Shown: positions 7,223 through 15,434 of the stretch, in pieces | Numbering within the stretch: the stretch's first letter is position 1 | Layout: each line of letters opens with the position of its first letter | NCBI GenBank assembly: GCA_946533395.1 | Contig: CAMNBU010000040.1 | Coordinates: 1-20,255 of the forward strand | Direction of reading: 5' to 3' | Source: UBA4292 sp002395865 | GTDB lineage: Bacteria; Bacillota; Clostridia; Lachnospirales; Lachnospiraceae | Length of the DNA: 20,255 nt | Position numbers and translations under genes: made by a program | The notes under the pieces: generated by a model | The model's input: the letters and a program-made list of their open reading frames with translations, nothing else | Told to the model about the DNA's origin: nothing | The model's database searches: none

Positions 7223-8254
7223 ATGAGGAAGATCACACTGGGCAGGACCGGTATAGAGACCGTTCAGAACGCGTTCGGGGCACTGCCGATACAGAGAGTG
7301 GAGCACGCGGAGGCCGTCAGGATACTGCGAAGAGCGTATGAGGGCGGCATGACCTACTTTGATACCGCGAGGGCTTACTCAAACAGCGAGGAGAAGCTGA
7401 GGATGGCATTTTCCGAGGCGGGGCTGAGGGACAGGATATTTATCGCGACGAAGACCATGGCGAAGACACCGGAGGACTTCAGGCGGGATCTTGATACCTC
7501 CCTGACCACGCTCGGGACAGACTATATAGATGTATATCAGCTGCATATGGCCGACAGATGCTACGCCCCCGGGGACGGCACGGGAATGTATGAGTGCATG
7601 CTCGAGGCGAAGAAACAGGGAAAGATAAGGCATATCGGTATCACAGCTCACAAGATAAAGGTGGCCGAGGAGATCGCTGTGAGCGGCCTCTATGAGACGC
7701 TCCAGTACCCGTTTTCGTATCTTGCATCAGCGCGCGAGGTCGAGCTGGCAGCGACCTGCCGAAGGGAGAACATCGGCTTTATTGCCATGAAAGGCCTGGC
7801 GGGAGGACTTATAGACCGCTCGGATGCCGCTATGGCATTTATGGCGGAATACGACAACGTCCTGCCGATATGGGGCATCCAGAGGATGAGCGAGCTCGAA
7901 GAGTGGCTCTCATACATGGATGATGTGCCTTTGTACGACGGCGGGATAAGGGAGTTTATCGAGAAGGAGAAAGAGACCCTTGCGGGAGATTTCTGCAGAG
8001 GCTGCGGCTACTGCATGCCCTGCCCCATGGGGATACAGATAAACAACTGCGCGAGAATGTCTCTGATGCTTCGCCGCGCGCCATCGGCAGGATGGCTGTC
8101 CGATAAGTGGCAGACGGAGATGGCGAAGATAGAAAACTGTGTAAACTGCAGGAAATGTACGGAGCATTGTCCGTATGAACTGAACACGCCCGAGCTTCTG
8201 AGGAAGAATCTCGAGGATTATAAAAGGGTGCTTGCGGGAGAGGTCACGACCTGA
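7223..8254 (+). CDS. Aldo/keto reductase with C-terminal 4Fe-4S domain
   Basis: 343 residues. Residues 1-250 are an aldo/keto reductase TIM barrel with the usual tetrad: Asp47, Tyr52, Lys77 and His108 (TYFDTARAYSNSEEKL, IATKTM, YQLHM). The C-terminal 85 residues carry two cysteine groups, CRGCGYCMPCPMGI and CVNCRKCTEHCPYEL, each fit for a 4Fe-4S cluster. This fused form is common in anaerobes and is thought to exchange electrons with ferredoxin as well as, or instead of, NAD(P)H. The substrate is unknown. GGGAGAA lies 7 bases before the ATG. It is the first gene after a promoter, with only 25 bases to the next gene, so it may be co-transcribed with the phosphorelay. Confidence 0.9.
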   Translation: MRKITLGRTGIETVQNAFGALPIQRVEHAEAVRILRRAYEGGMTYFDTARAYSNSEEKLRMAFSEAGLRDRIFIATKTMAKTPEDFRRDLDTSLTTLGTDYIDVYQLHMADRCYAPGDGTGMYECMLEAKKQGKIRHIGITAHKIKVAEEIAVSGLYETLQYPFSYLASAREVELAATCRRENIGFIAMKGLAGGLIDRSDAAMAFMAEYDNVLPIWGIQRMSELEEWLSYMDDVPLYDGGIREFIEKEKETLAGDFCRGCGYCMPCPMGIQINNCARMSLMLRRAPSAGWLSDKWQTEMAKIENCVNCRKCTEHCPYELNTPELLRKNLEDYKRVLAGEVTT

Positions 8255-8279
8255 ATAAATACGTACCCGGAGGGAGAAT

Positions 8280-9971
8280 ATGCACGAGCTTCTGGAGAGA
8301 AAAAAAGGATTGCACAGGACGATACTCATCGTGGACGATGAGATGATCGAGAGGGAGATGCTGGGGTACATGCTGCAGGATCTCTACGAGGTCAAATACG
8401 CCGAGAACGGTGTGAAGGCGCTGGAGATCATGAGAAAGGACAAGTCGATAAGTCTTGTCATTCTTGACCTGCATATGCCCGAAATGGACGGCTACAGCCT
8501 TCTGGAGATCATAAGGGCGGACGGGGAACTGCGTCGCATACCCGTGATAGTGCTCACCTCAGAAAAGGAAGCGGAGGTTAAGAGCCTTCAGCTGGGAGCG
8601 GCCGACTTTATCACGAAGCCCTACGAGGTGCCCGAAGTCATAAGGGCCAGGGTGGGGCGTTCCATCGAGCTGGCCGAGTCCAGCGTGATCATACATGAGA
8701 CCGAGAGGGACGCGCTCACGGGACTGTTCAACAAGGAGTTCTTCATAGAGTACGGCAAGAGGCTGGATGCGCTCAACGACAATATGCCGATGGACGCGAT
8801 AGTGCTCGATATCAACCGCTTTCATGTGGTCAATGAGCTCTACGGCAGGGAGTACGGCGATCTGGTCCTCAAGAGAATAGGCGACGGAATACACGAGATG
8901 GTGCAGAGCACAGGAGGTCTGGCGTGCAGGTCGGGAAGCAACAGCTTCGGCATCTATCTGCCGCACGACGAGCAGCTGAAGGATACGATATCCGGATATG
9001 TGCAGATGATAGATGAGAGTCTGGGCGACGGGAAGATAAGCGTCCGGATGGGCATCTACATGGACGACGGACGCGCGGGCGATATCGAGCATCGCTTCGA
9101 CTGCGCAAGACTGGCATGCCATAAGCTCAGAAACAGCTATGCCACGAACTATGCTTTCTACAATGCAGAGATACATAACAGGGAGATGCATTCGGAACAC
9201 CTTATCAACGATATGGATAAGGCGTTGGCTGAAAAACAGTTCAAGGTATATTATCAGCCAAAATACAATGTGACCGGTGACAAGCCGGTGCTCACAAGCG
9301 CGGAGGCGCTCGTGCGCTGGGAACACCCAGAGTTCGGGATGGTGAGCCCGGGTGAGTTCATCTCGCTCTTTGAAAACAACGGTCTCATCCACAGGCTGGA
9401 CAGATATGTATGGAACGAGGCGGCAGCCCAGATAAAGAGATGGCGGGATGAGTTCGGTGCGACCATACCGGTTTCCGTAAATGTCTCCAGAGTCGACATA
9501 TTCGATCCACAGCTGGGCGAAGAACTCTGCGAGATCACACAGAAAAATGGCCTGATACCCGAAAACCTTCTGCTTGAGATAACGGAGTCCGCCTACACGG
9601 ACAATTCACAGCAGATAGTGGATACGGTGGCCGCCCTTCGAGACAGGGGATTTAAGATAGAGATGGATGATTTCGGGTGCGGGTATTCCTCCCTGAACAT
9701 GCTCACAGTACTGCCGATAGACGCTCTGAAGCTGGATATGAAATTCATAAGAAATATAGAGAGGGATCCGAAGGGTCTGCGCCTTGTGGAGATTATGATA
9801 GATATCGCGAGACTTCTCGAGGTGCCTGTCATAGCGGAGGGCGTTGAGACAAAGGAGCAGATGAAGCTTTTGAAGGGCATTGGCTGCGATGTGATACAGG
9901 GGTATTATTTCTCGAGACCCGTGCCCGCGCAGGAGTTTGAAAAGCATATAAGGGCAAAGCTGGAGGGCTGA
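8280..9971 (+). CDS. Response regulator with degenerate GGDEF and intact EAL domain (c-di-GMP phosphodiesterase)
   Basis: 563 residues. The receiver domain (about 14-130) has TILIVDDEM, phospho-acceptor Asp63 in VILDLHMPEMDG, Thr in VLTSE and Lys in FITKPY. The GGDEF fold (about 140-295) begins ERDALTGLFNKEFF, but the signature site reads RSGSNSF (217-223) instead of RxGGDEF, so cyclase activity is very unlikely. The EAL domain (about 310-560) keeps EALVRW (EAL at 342-344), LLEITES, DDFGCGYSSL (463 on), LKLDMKFI, AEGVET and QGYYFSRP, which is the full catalytic set. The protein should hydrolyse c-di-GMP to pGpG under control of receiver phosphorylation; the inactive GGDEF may bind GTP as a regulator. 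GGAGG sits about 7 bases before the ATG. The stop overlaps the Hpt start. Confidence 0.92.
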   Translation: MHELLERKKGLHRTILIVDDEMIEREMLGYMLQDLYEVKYAENGVKALEIMRKDKSISLVILDLHMPEMDGYSLLEIIRADGELRRIPVIVLTSEKEAEVKSLQLGAADFITKPYEVPEVIRARVGRSIELAESSVIIHETERDALTGLFNKEFFIEYGKRLDALNDNMPMDAIVLDINRFHVVNELYGREYGDLVLKRIGDGIHEMVQSTGGLACRSGSNSFGIYLPHDEQLKDTISGYVQMIDESLGDGKISVRMGIYMDDGRAGDIEHRFDCARLACHKLRNSYATNYAFYNAEIHNREMHSEHLINDMDKALAEKQFKVYYQPKYNVTGDKPVLTSAEALVRWEHPEFGMVSPGEFISLFENNGLIHRLDRYVWNEAAAQIKRWRDEFGATIPVSVNVSRVDIFDPQLGEELCEITQKNGLIPENLLLEITESAYTDNSQQIVDTVAALRDRGFKIEMDDFGCGYSSLNMLTVLPIDALKLDMKFIRNIERDPKGLRLVEIMIDIARLLEVPVIAEGVETKEQMKLLKGIGCDVIQGYYFSRPVPAQEFEKHIRAKLEG

Positions 9972-10318
9972 TGATGCTGAGCACTGATACACTGAAGGAA
10001 TTCGGCGCGAATGTCGACGAGGGCCTGAAAAGATGCATGGGACAGGAGAGCTTTTATCTGAAGCTCGTCGCCATGGCGCTGGAGGATGACAGACTGCCTC
10101 TTCTTAAGCGGCAGATAGAGGACGGGGATCGGGCGGCTGCGTTTGAGACGGCCCACGCGCTGAAGGGAATGTACGCTAATCTTTCCCTCGACCCGCTGAC
10201 GAAGCCGGTGAGTGAGATAACGGAGCTGCTTAGGAGCAGAACAGACACCGATTATACCGGACTTATTTCGCAGGCTATGGAGCAGCTTGAAAGGCTTAAG
10301 GCTCTGCAGGTACTGTAA
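9971..10318 (+). CDS. Hpt (histidine phosphotransfer) protein
   Basis: A 115-residue, all-helical Hpt protein. The phosphorylated residue is His62 in FETAHALKGMYANL, the usual AHxLKG motif. It has no other domain, so it is a free shuttle between receiver domains. Its ATG shares a base with the TGA of the EAL regulator (TGATG arrangement), and GGAGGG lies just upstream, so the two are translationally coupled. With the hybrid kinase after it, it supplies the missing link of a His-Asp-His-Asp relay. Confidence 0.9.
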   Translation: MMLSTDTLKEFGANVDEGLKRCMGQESFYLKLVAMALEDDRLPLLKRQIEDGDRAAAFETAHALKGMYANLSLDPLTKPVSEITELLRSRTDTDYTGLISQAMEQLERLKALQVL

Positions 10319-10411
10319 AGCTTTTTTGTGAAAGCCTTCAGTATGCAGGCCACGCCTTTTGGAGCGAATAATAATGGCGTGGCTCTAAATGGATCGACAC
10401 AGGATAAGACT
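10319..10411 (+). promoter_or_regulatory. Structured leader before the hybrid kinase gene
   Basis: This 93-base gap starts with a T run (CTTTTTTG at 10321-10328) after a weak AGGCTT/AAGCTT pairing that could act as a poor terminator. It then contains a perfect 8-base inverted repeat, GCCACGCC (10349-10356) with GGCGTGGC (10376-10383), over a 19-base AT-rich loop. The repeat is not followed by T residues, so it is not a terminator. I could not match it to a c-di-GMP or other known riboswitch. Its role, if any, would be an mRNA processing or translation-control element. Confidence 0.45.
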
Positions 10412-13072
10412 ATGAATGCAAACAGAAAGAGAATCATACCCGTGGCAATCGCGGGCGGAATGATCGTCGCGGTCATAATGATCCTCGGAACTCTCTGGAC
10501 GGGGCAGAGGGCGAAGCATGATACCGAGAGCGCGGTGAGCTCTGTGAGCCTTCTGTATCTCGATGAGATGACCGGAAGACGCGAGCATGTGGTATCAGCC
10601 GCCCTTAAGAGGAATATTTCCAACCTGAAGGTCGCTGTCGGCCTTATGACGGATGAGGATCTGTCGGATGTGGAGAAGCTGCAGAATTATCAGGCGAGGA
10701 TGAAAAAGCTCTACACGCTGGATAAGTTCGCGTTCATTGACACAGAGGGACTCATATATACCTCGCTGGGCACACAGAGCAATATCGGCGACTACGGCAT
10801 TGACTATAAGAATATCTCTGAGCCCGAGATATCCGTGAAGGATACGCCGGGCGAGGAGAAGAAGGTCATCATCGCGGTGCCGGTGGATAAGATCACCCTC
10901 GGGGATAGGACGCTGGTCGTATGCTTCATGGAGATCGACATGGACACCATGCTCGAGGGCGTATCGCTTAAGTCGGACAATAACGACACCACCTTCTGCA
11001 ATATCTACACGGCAGGCGGACGCGCCCTGACGGATATGGTCCTGGGAGGACTCGCGAGCGAGGACAATCTTCTCGAAGCGCTGGAGAATGCGGTGTTTGA
11101 CGGTGACAAAACGGCGGCCGGGGTCAGGTCGGACTTTGAAAACGGCGTCAAGGGCTATGCGTCATTTGTATATAACGCAAATGGAGAGAGCGTAAAGGAG
11201 ACTCTGTCCTATGCGCCCGTGGCAGGCACCGACTGGATGCTGACATATCTCATACGCGAGAGCGTGATCAGCGATAAGATAGGTTCGGTATCGGGCTCGA
11301 TAATAGTCAGATGCCTCATACAGACCGCATTGACGGCAGTGGTGATGCTCCTGATATTCGGGCTTTTATTCTACCAGAACAAGAGAGCGGGACAGCTGGA
11401 GATCGAGAAGGAGAAGGCCGAGGCGGAAAAACGCGTGAAGAGTGATGAGCTCGAACGCAGGAAGGTGCTGCAGGACAGGCTTATAGAGCAGAGCCGGGCT
11501 CTCTCGGACGCGCTCACGGCAGCCGAGGAGGCGAGCAAGGCGAAGACGGTATTCCTCTCGAATATGAGCCATGAGATCAGGACTCCGATGAACGCGATCA
11601 TAGGCCTCGACAGCATTGCCCTGTCGGATCCCGACATATCCGCTCAGACGAGGGAGTATCTGGAGAAGATAGGTACCTCCGCGAACCATTTGCTGAATCT
11701 TATAAATGACATACTGGATATGTCGAGGATAGAAGCCGGCAGGATGACCTTAAAGAGTGAGGAGTTCTCCTTCTCAAAGCTGCTGGAGGAGATCAATACG
11801 ATGTTCTCCGGGCAGAGCGCGGAGAAGGGGCTTCACTACAACTGCCGTATAAACGGCTCCGTGGACGAGCACTATATAGGCGACAGCATGAAGCTGAAGC
11901 AGGTGCTGATAAATATCATCGGCAATGCGCTGAAATTCACGCCCGAGGGAGGAAGTATCGAGCTGAGCGTAGAAAGGACGGCGCATTTTGATAAAAAGAC
12001 CACTCTGCGCTTCACTGTGGCCGATACAGGTATCGGTATGAGCAGCGATTACCTACCGCACATATTCGACTCGTTCAGCCAGGAGGATTCCTCCGCGACC
12101 AACCGCTACGGAAGCTCGGGGCTGGGACTTGCGATCACGAAGAGCATCGTCGAGATGATGAACGGCAATATAGAGGTAAAGAGCGAGAAGGGAAGGGGAA
12201 CCACCTTCTATGTGACGGTGACCCTTATGGATTCGGAGCTGGGTGCCGGCGGCGACGATCCGGTGATAGATCCGAACGCGATGAGCGTGCTTGTGATCGA
12301 CGACGATCCGGTGGCGTGCGAGCACGCGAAGCTGGTGCTCGAGAAGATAGGCATTTCCTGCGAGATAGCCCACTCGGGCGCGGACGCGATAGAGATGGTG
12401 AGGCTCAGACACGCGAGGTCAAGTCCCTACAATCTGATACTGGTCGACCTGAAGATGCCTGATATGGACGGTATAGAGACAACGCGGAGGATAAGGCAGA
12501 TCGTGGGGCATGAGTCCGCGGTAATCATAATAACCGCGTACCGCTGGGACGATGTGCTCGAGGAGTCGGTGGACGCAGGCGTGGACAGCTTTATCGCCAA
12601 GCCGCTTTTTGCGGCAAACATCATCGAGGAGTTCAGAAGCGCTCTGATGAAGAAGAACGCCGCGAAGGGCAGGAGGGAGAAGACGGAACTTAACGGAAAG
12701 CATATCCTTCTGGCGGAGGATGTTCCGATAAACGCGGAGATCATGACGATGGTGCTCTCCATGCGCGGCATGAGTGTGGATCACGCGGTCAACGGACGGG
12801 AGGCTCTGGACTTCTTCACGAGGAGCGAGGCGGGCTTCTACGACGCCGTGCTCATGGATATAAGGATGCCTGAGATGGACGGACTCGAAGCCACGACGCA
12901 CATTCGGGCGCTCGACAGGCCGGACGCGAAGAGCGTACCGATCATAGCACTTACGGCCAATGCCTTCGACGAGGACGTACAGAGAAGCCTGCAGGCGGGC
13001 ATGAACGCTCACCTGAGCAAGCCGATCGACAACGAGACACTCTTCGAGACGCTGGAGACGCTTATAGAATAA
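10412..13072 (+). CDS. Hybrid sensor histidine kinase with two receiver domains
   Basis: About 886 residues. A first helix (8-29), an extracytoplasmic sensor region of about 265 residues (Cache-like layout by size and position, not proven), and a second helix (296-322) lead into a charged coiled-coil linker. Then come HisKA with His387 in MSHEIRTPMN, and HATPase_c with Asn505, Asp538 in DTGIGM, and GLGLA. Two receiver domains follow, with phospho-acceptors Asp679 (LVDLKMPDMDG) and Asp816 (LMDIRMPEMDG). There is no internal Hpt domain; the separate Hpt gene lies upstream. The ATG at 10412 has AGGA 7 bases before it and begins the signal-anchor helix directly. A GTG at 10328 would add 28 residues across an inverted repeat without a usable site, so I reject it. 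The first receiver is less canonical (a Tyr-Arg-Trp segment after IITA). The signal sensed is unknown. Confidence 0.9.
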   Translation: MNANRKRIIPVAIAGGMIVAVIMILGTLWTGQRAKHDTESAVSSVSLLYLDEMTGRREHVVSAALKRNISNLKVAVGLMTDEDLSDVEKLQNYQARMKKLYTLDKFAFIDTEGLIYTSLGTQSNIGDYGIDYKNISEPEISVKDTPGEEKKVIIAVPVDKITLGDRTLVVCFMEIDMDTMLEGVSLKSDNNDTTFCNIYTAGGRALTDMVLGGLASEDNLLEALENAVFDGDKTAAGVRSDFENGVKGYASFVYNANGESVKETLSYAPVAGTDWMLTYLIRESVISDKIGSVSGSIIVRCLIQTALTAVVMLLIFGLLFYQNKRAGQLEIEKEKAEAEKRVKSDELERRKVLQDRLIEQSRALSDALTAAEEASKAKTVFLSNMSHEIRTPMNAIIGLDSIALSDPDISAQTREYLEKIGTSANHLLNLINDILDMSRIEAGRMTLKSEEFSFSKLLEEINTMFSGQSAEKGLHYNCRINGSVDEHYIGDSMKLKQVLINIIGNALKFTPEGGSIELSVERTAHFDKKTTLRFTVADTGIGMSSDYLPHIFDSFSQEDSSATNRYGSSGLGLAITKSIVEMMNGNIEVKSEKGRGTTFYVTVTLMDSELGAGGDDPVIDPNAMSVLVIDDDPVACEHAKLVLEKIGISCEIAHSGADAIEMVRLRHARSSPYNLILVDLKMPDMDGIETTRRIRQIVGHESAVIIITAYRWDDVLEESVDAGVDSFIAKPLFAANIIEEFRSALMKKNAAKGRREKTELNGKHILLAEDVPINAEIMTMVLSMRGMSVDHAVNGREALDFFTRSEAGFYDAVLMDIRMPEMDGLEATTHIRALDRPDAKSVPIIALTANAFDEDVQRSLQAGMNAHLSKPIDNETLFETLETLIE

Positions 13073-13092
13073 CTGACGAAAGGATGACATAT

Positions 13093-15399
13093 ATGATGGG
13101 GCTTACCTCCGGGGAGGCACAGAGACTGGCCGGTGAGGGGAAGAATAACAGGATAAGAACCGGATCGCAGGACAGCGTGGGCAGGATAGTGTTTCAGAAT
13201 GTATTTACATACTTTAACGCTATATTCTGCCTCCTGTCGGTGCTTTTGATAATCACGGGTTCATTCAAAAACCTCACCTTCATGGTCGTGATCATAGCCA
13301 ACGTATTCATAGGTATCATCCAGCGGCTGAAGGCGAAGAAGGTGTTGGATGAGCTGGCTCTTTTAGACGTGTCGGAATATGACACGTACAGGGACGGAGC
13401 TTTGGTGAAGGTAGCTTCGGAGGATCTGGTGCAGGGCGATGTTATAGAACTGCCATCGGGTCGGCAGATACCCGCCGACGCTGTAGTGGTATCGGGTGAG
13501 GCGGGTGTAAATGAATCCCTGCTCACCGGTGAAGCCGACGAGGTGGAGAAGAAAGAGGGCAGCGAGCTGAAGTCCGGAAGCTTTATCGCGTCCGGAAGTG
13601 TTACGGCAAGGCTTACCCATGTGGGAGCAGATTCGTACGCGGCGAAGCTCACCGAAAAGGCCAAGGCACATAAGACGTCCAGATCCGAGATGATAAACGC
13701 CATAGAGCGAATAGTAAAAGTGGCGGGCATACTTATCATACCCGTGGGCTTCGGACTGTTTTATCAGTCGTATTATGTAAAGGGCGAAGAACTCGCACCA
13801 TCGGTCAGCTCGATGGTCGGAGCGGTCGTGGGCATGATACCCGAGGGACTGTATCTCTTAGTCACCATAGCGCTTGCGCTTTCTGCGGCGCGTCTTGCGA
13901 AGAGTCACGTACTGCTGCATGACATGAAGAGCGTGGAAATGCTCGCGAGGGTGGATGTTCTTTGCGTCGACAAGACCGGAACCATTACCAGCGATGTTAT
14001 GAAGGTCAGCGAGGTATTTATCGAGGCGGACGGTAAAGCGGCCGATCTACTCAGATCGTATATAAATACGGTTCCCGACGCGAATATCACCATGAAAGCC
14101 ATGAGGGAGCATTTCGGTGAGCGAGGTAAGCTGGACGCGGTCTCGGTGATGCCCTTTTCATCAAAGACCAAGTATTCACAGATAGAGTGCAAAGACTGCA
14201 TATACAGGCTGGGCGCTCCGGAGTTTTTGATGGATGAGGGCGCGATGTCCGCCTATAAAAAAGCCATAGAAGAGCGCACGGGACAGGGCAAGAGGGTCCT
14301 GGCCTTCGTAAAGGTCTCGGGCGAAGAGACCGTACCGCTTTTGTTTGTCGCGCTGCATAACGAGATACGCGAAAATGCAAGAGACACATTTAAGGGCTTT
14401 GCACAGCAGGGTGTAAAGATAAAGGTTATATCGGGGGATAACCCTCTGACTGTATCGAGAGTAGCGACGCAGGCCGGTGTAGAGAATGCGGACAGATATG
14501 TGGATGCGTCCACACTCAATACTCCCGAAAAGATAAAAGATGCCGCCATGCTCTATACAGTATTCGGGCGCGTGAAGCCAGAGCAGAAGAAGGAGCTGGT
14601 GGAGGCACTGAGGGGCAACGGACTGAAGGTGGCCATGACCGGCGACGGCGTGAACGATATTCTCGCAATGAAGGAGGCGGACTGCTCCATAGCCATGGGC
14701 GGCGGAAGCGACGCGGCCAGGCAGGCTGCGCAGGTGGTGCTCCTCGATTCGGACTTTTCGCACATGAAGCAGATAGTTTCCGAGGGCAGAAGGGATATCA
14801 ACAACATCACCAGAAGTGCGATCCTCTTTCTTTACAAGAATATATTTTCACTGCTCATGGCGCTGTTTTCCCTGTGTGCGCAGATGGCGTACCCGCTGCA
14901 GCCCACGCAGGTGTCACTCATTTCCGCGTTCAATATAGGACTGCCCGCGTTTTTGCTGGCGTTTGAGGCTAATGAGAGGAAGCAGCAGGGAGGCTTCATC
15001 AGCCGCACGCTCTCCGGAGCGCTTCCGGCAGCGCTCACGTCCTTTTTTGCGATAGTCAGCATGCAGCTTTTTGCGATGCTTTTTGACATAGACGCAGCCG
15101 ATGTGGGCAAGGCGAGCACCTATCTTCTGTCGGCCGTGGGATTTTTGATACTGTTCAACCTTGCGCGACCGCTCAATAAATGGAGGATCACCGTAATTGT
15201 GGTATGCATTGTGGGATTTTTCCTGGCGGGAAATGTGTTCCGGTCACTTTTTGATCTCGCGGATATATCGATAGAGGCCGGAGCGCTGTGCATGGTGTTC
15301 GCGTTTGCGGAGGTGAGCGTGATGCAGATACTCACCATAGGCTTCAGGCTCGCAGGCATGAAGGGATTGTCATTTGCACGGATAAAGGCTATAAATTGA
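13093..15399 (+). CDS. P-type cation-transporting ATPase, Exp7/CtpE-like
   Basis: About 768 residues. The opening GLTSGEAQRLAGEGKNN and the FTYFNAIFC segment match the Exp7/CtpE group of P-type ATPases. The actuator motif is TGEA (145-148; usually TGES). PEGL lies in the fourth helix, the phosphorylated residue is Asp293 in DKTGTIT, and the hinge is GDGVND at 517-522. Six C-terminal helices end the protein. There is no heavy-metal domain and no CPx motif, so a heavy-metal exporter is unlikely. Mycobacterial CtpE is reported to take up calcium; the ion here is not shown. Start: the ATG at 13084 lies directly on the AAAGGA site, so the ATG at 13093 (8 bases away) is preferred. It is 20 bases after the hybrid kinase gene and probably in its transcript. 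Confidence 0.9.
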   Translation: MMGLTSGEAQRLAGEGKNNRIRTGSQDSVGRIVFQNVFTYFNAIFCLLSVLLIITGSFKNLTFMVVIIANVFIGIIQRLKAKKVLDELALLDVSEYDTYRDGALVKVASEDLVQGDVIELPSGRQIPADAVVVSGEAGVNESLLTGEADEVEKKEGSELKSGSFIASGSVTARLTHVGADSYAAKLTEKAKAHKTSRSEMINAIERIVKVAGILIIPVGFGLFYQSYYVKGEELAPSVSSMVGAVVGMIPEGLYLLVTIALALSAARLAKSHVLLHDMKSVEMLARVDVLCVDKTGTITSDVMKVSEVFIEADGKAADLLRSYINTVPDANITMKAMREHFGERGKLDAVSVMPFSSKTKYSQIECKDCIYRLGAPEFLMDEGAMSAYKKAIEERTGQGKRVLAFVKVSGEETVPLLFVALHNEIRENARDTFKGFAQQGVKIKVISGDNPLTVSRVATQAGVENADRYVDASTLNTPEKIKDAAMLYTVFGRVKPEQKKELVEALRGNGLKVAMTGDGVNDILAMKEADCSIAMGGGSDAARQAAQVVLLDSDFSHMKQIVSEGRRDINNITRSAILFLYKNIFSLLMALFSLCAQMAYPLQPTQVSLISAFNIGLPAFLLAFEANERKQQGGFISRTLSGALPAALTSFFAIVSMQLFAMLFDIDAADVGKASTYLLSAVGFLILFNLARPLNKWRITVIVVCIVGFFLAGNVFRSLFDLADISIEAGALCMVFAFAEVSVMQILTIGFRLAGMKGLSFARIKAIN

Positions 15400-15434
15400 C
15401 GGATATGGCATCCTGCTGCAGCCGACAGAACCTG

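Noticed and set aside
8559..9392. 277-codon minus-strand open frame opposite the EAL regulator
   Set aside because: It lies wholly within a well-supported gene and the translation is unlike any family.
10328..10411. Upstream GTG start for the hybrid kinase
   Set aside because: It would place 28 residues before the signal-anchor helix, through an inverted repeat, without a proper ribosome binding site. The ATG at 10412 has one.
10319..10411. c-di-GMP riboswitch before the kinase gene
   Set aside because: None of the conserved GEMM-I sequence blocks is present; only a simple inverted repeat remains.
12419..13090. 223-codon minus-strand open frame under the second receiver domain
   Set aside because: It is a shadow frame rich in Arg, His and Leu, typical of antisense reading of GC-rich coding DNA.
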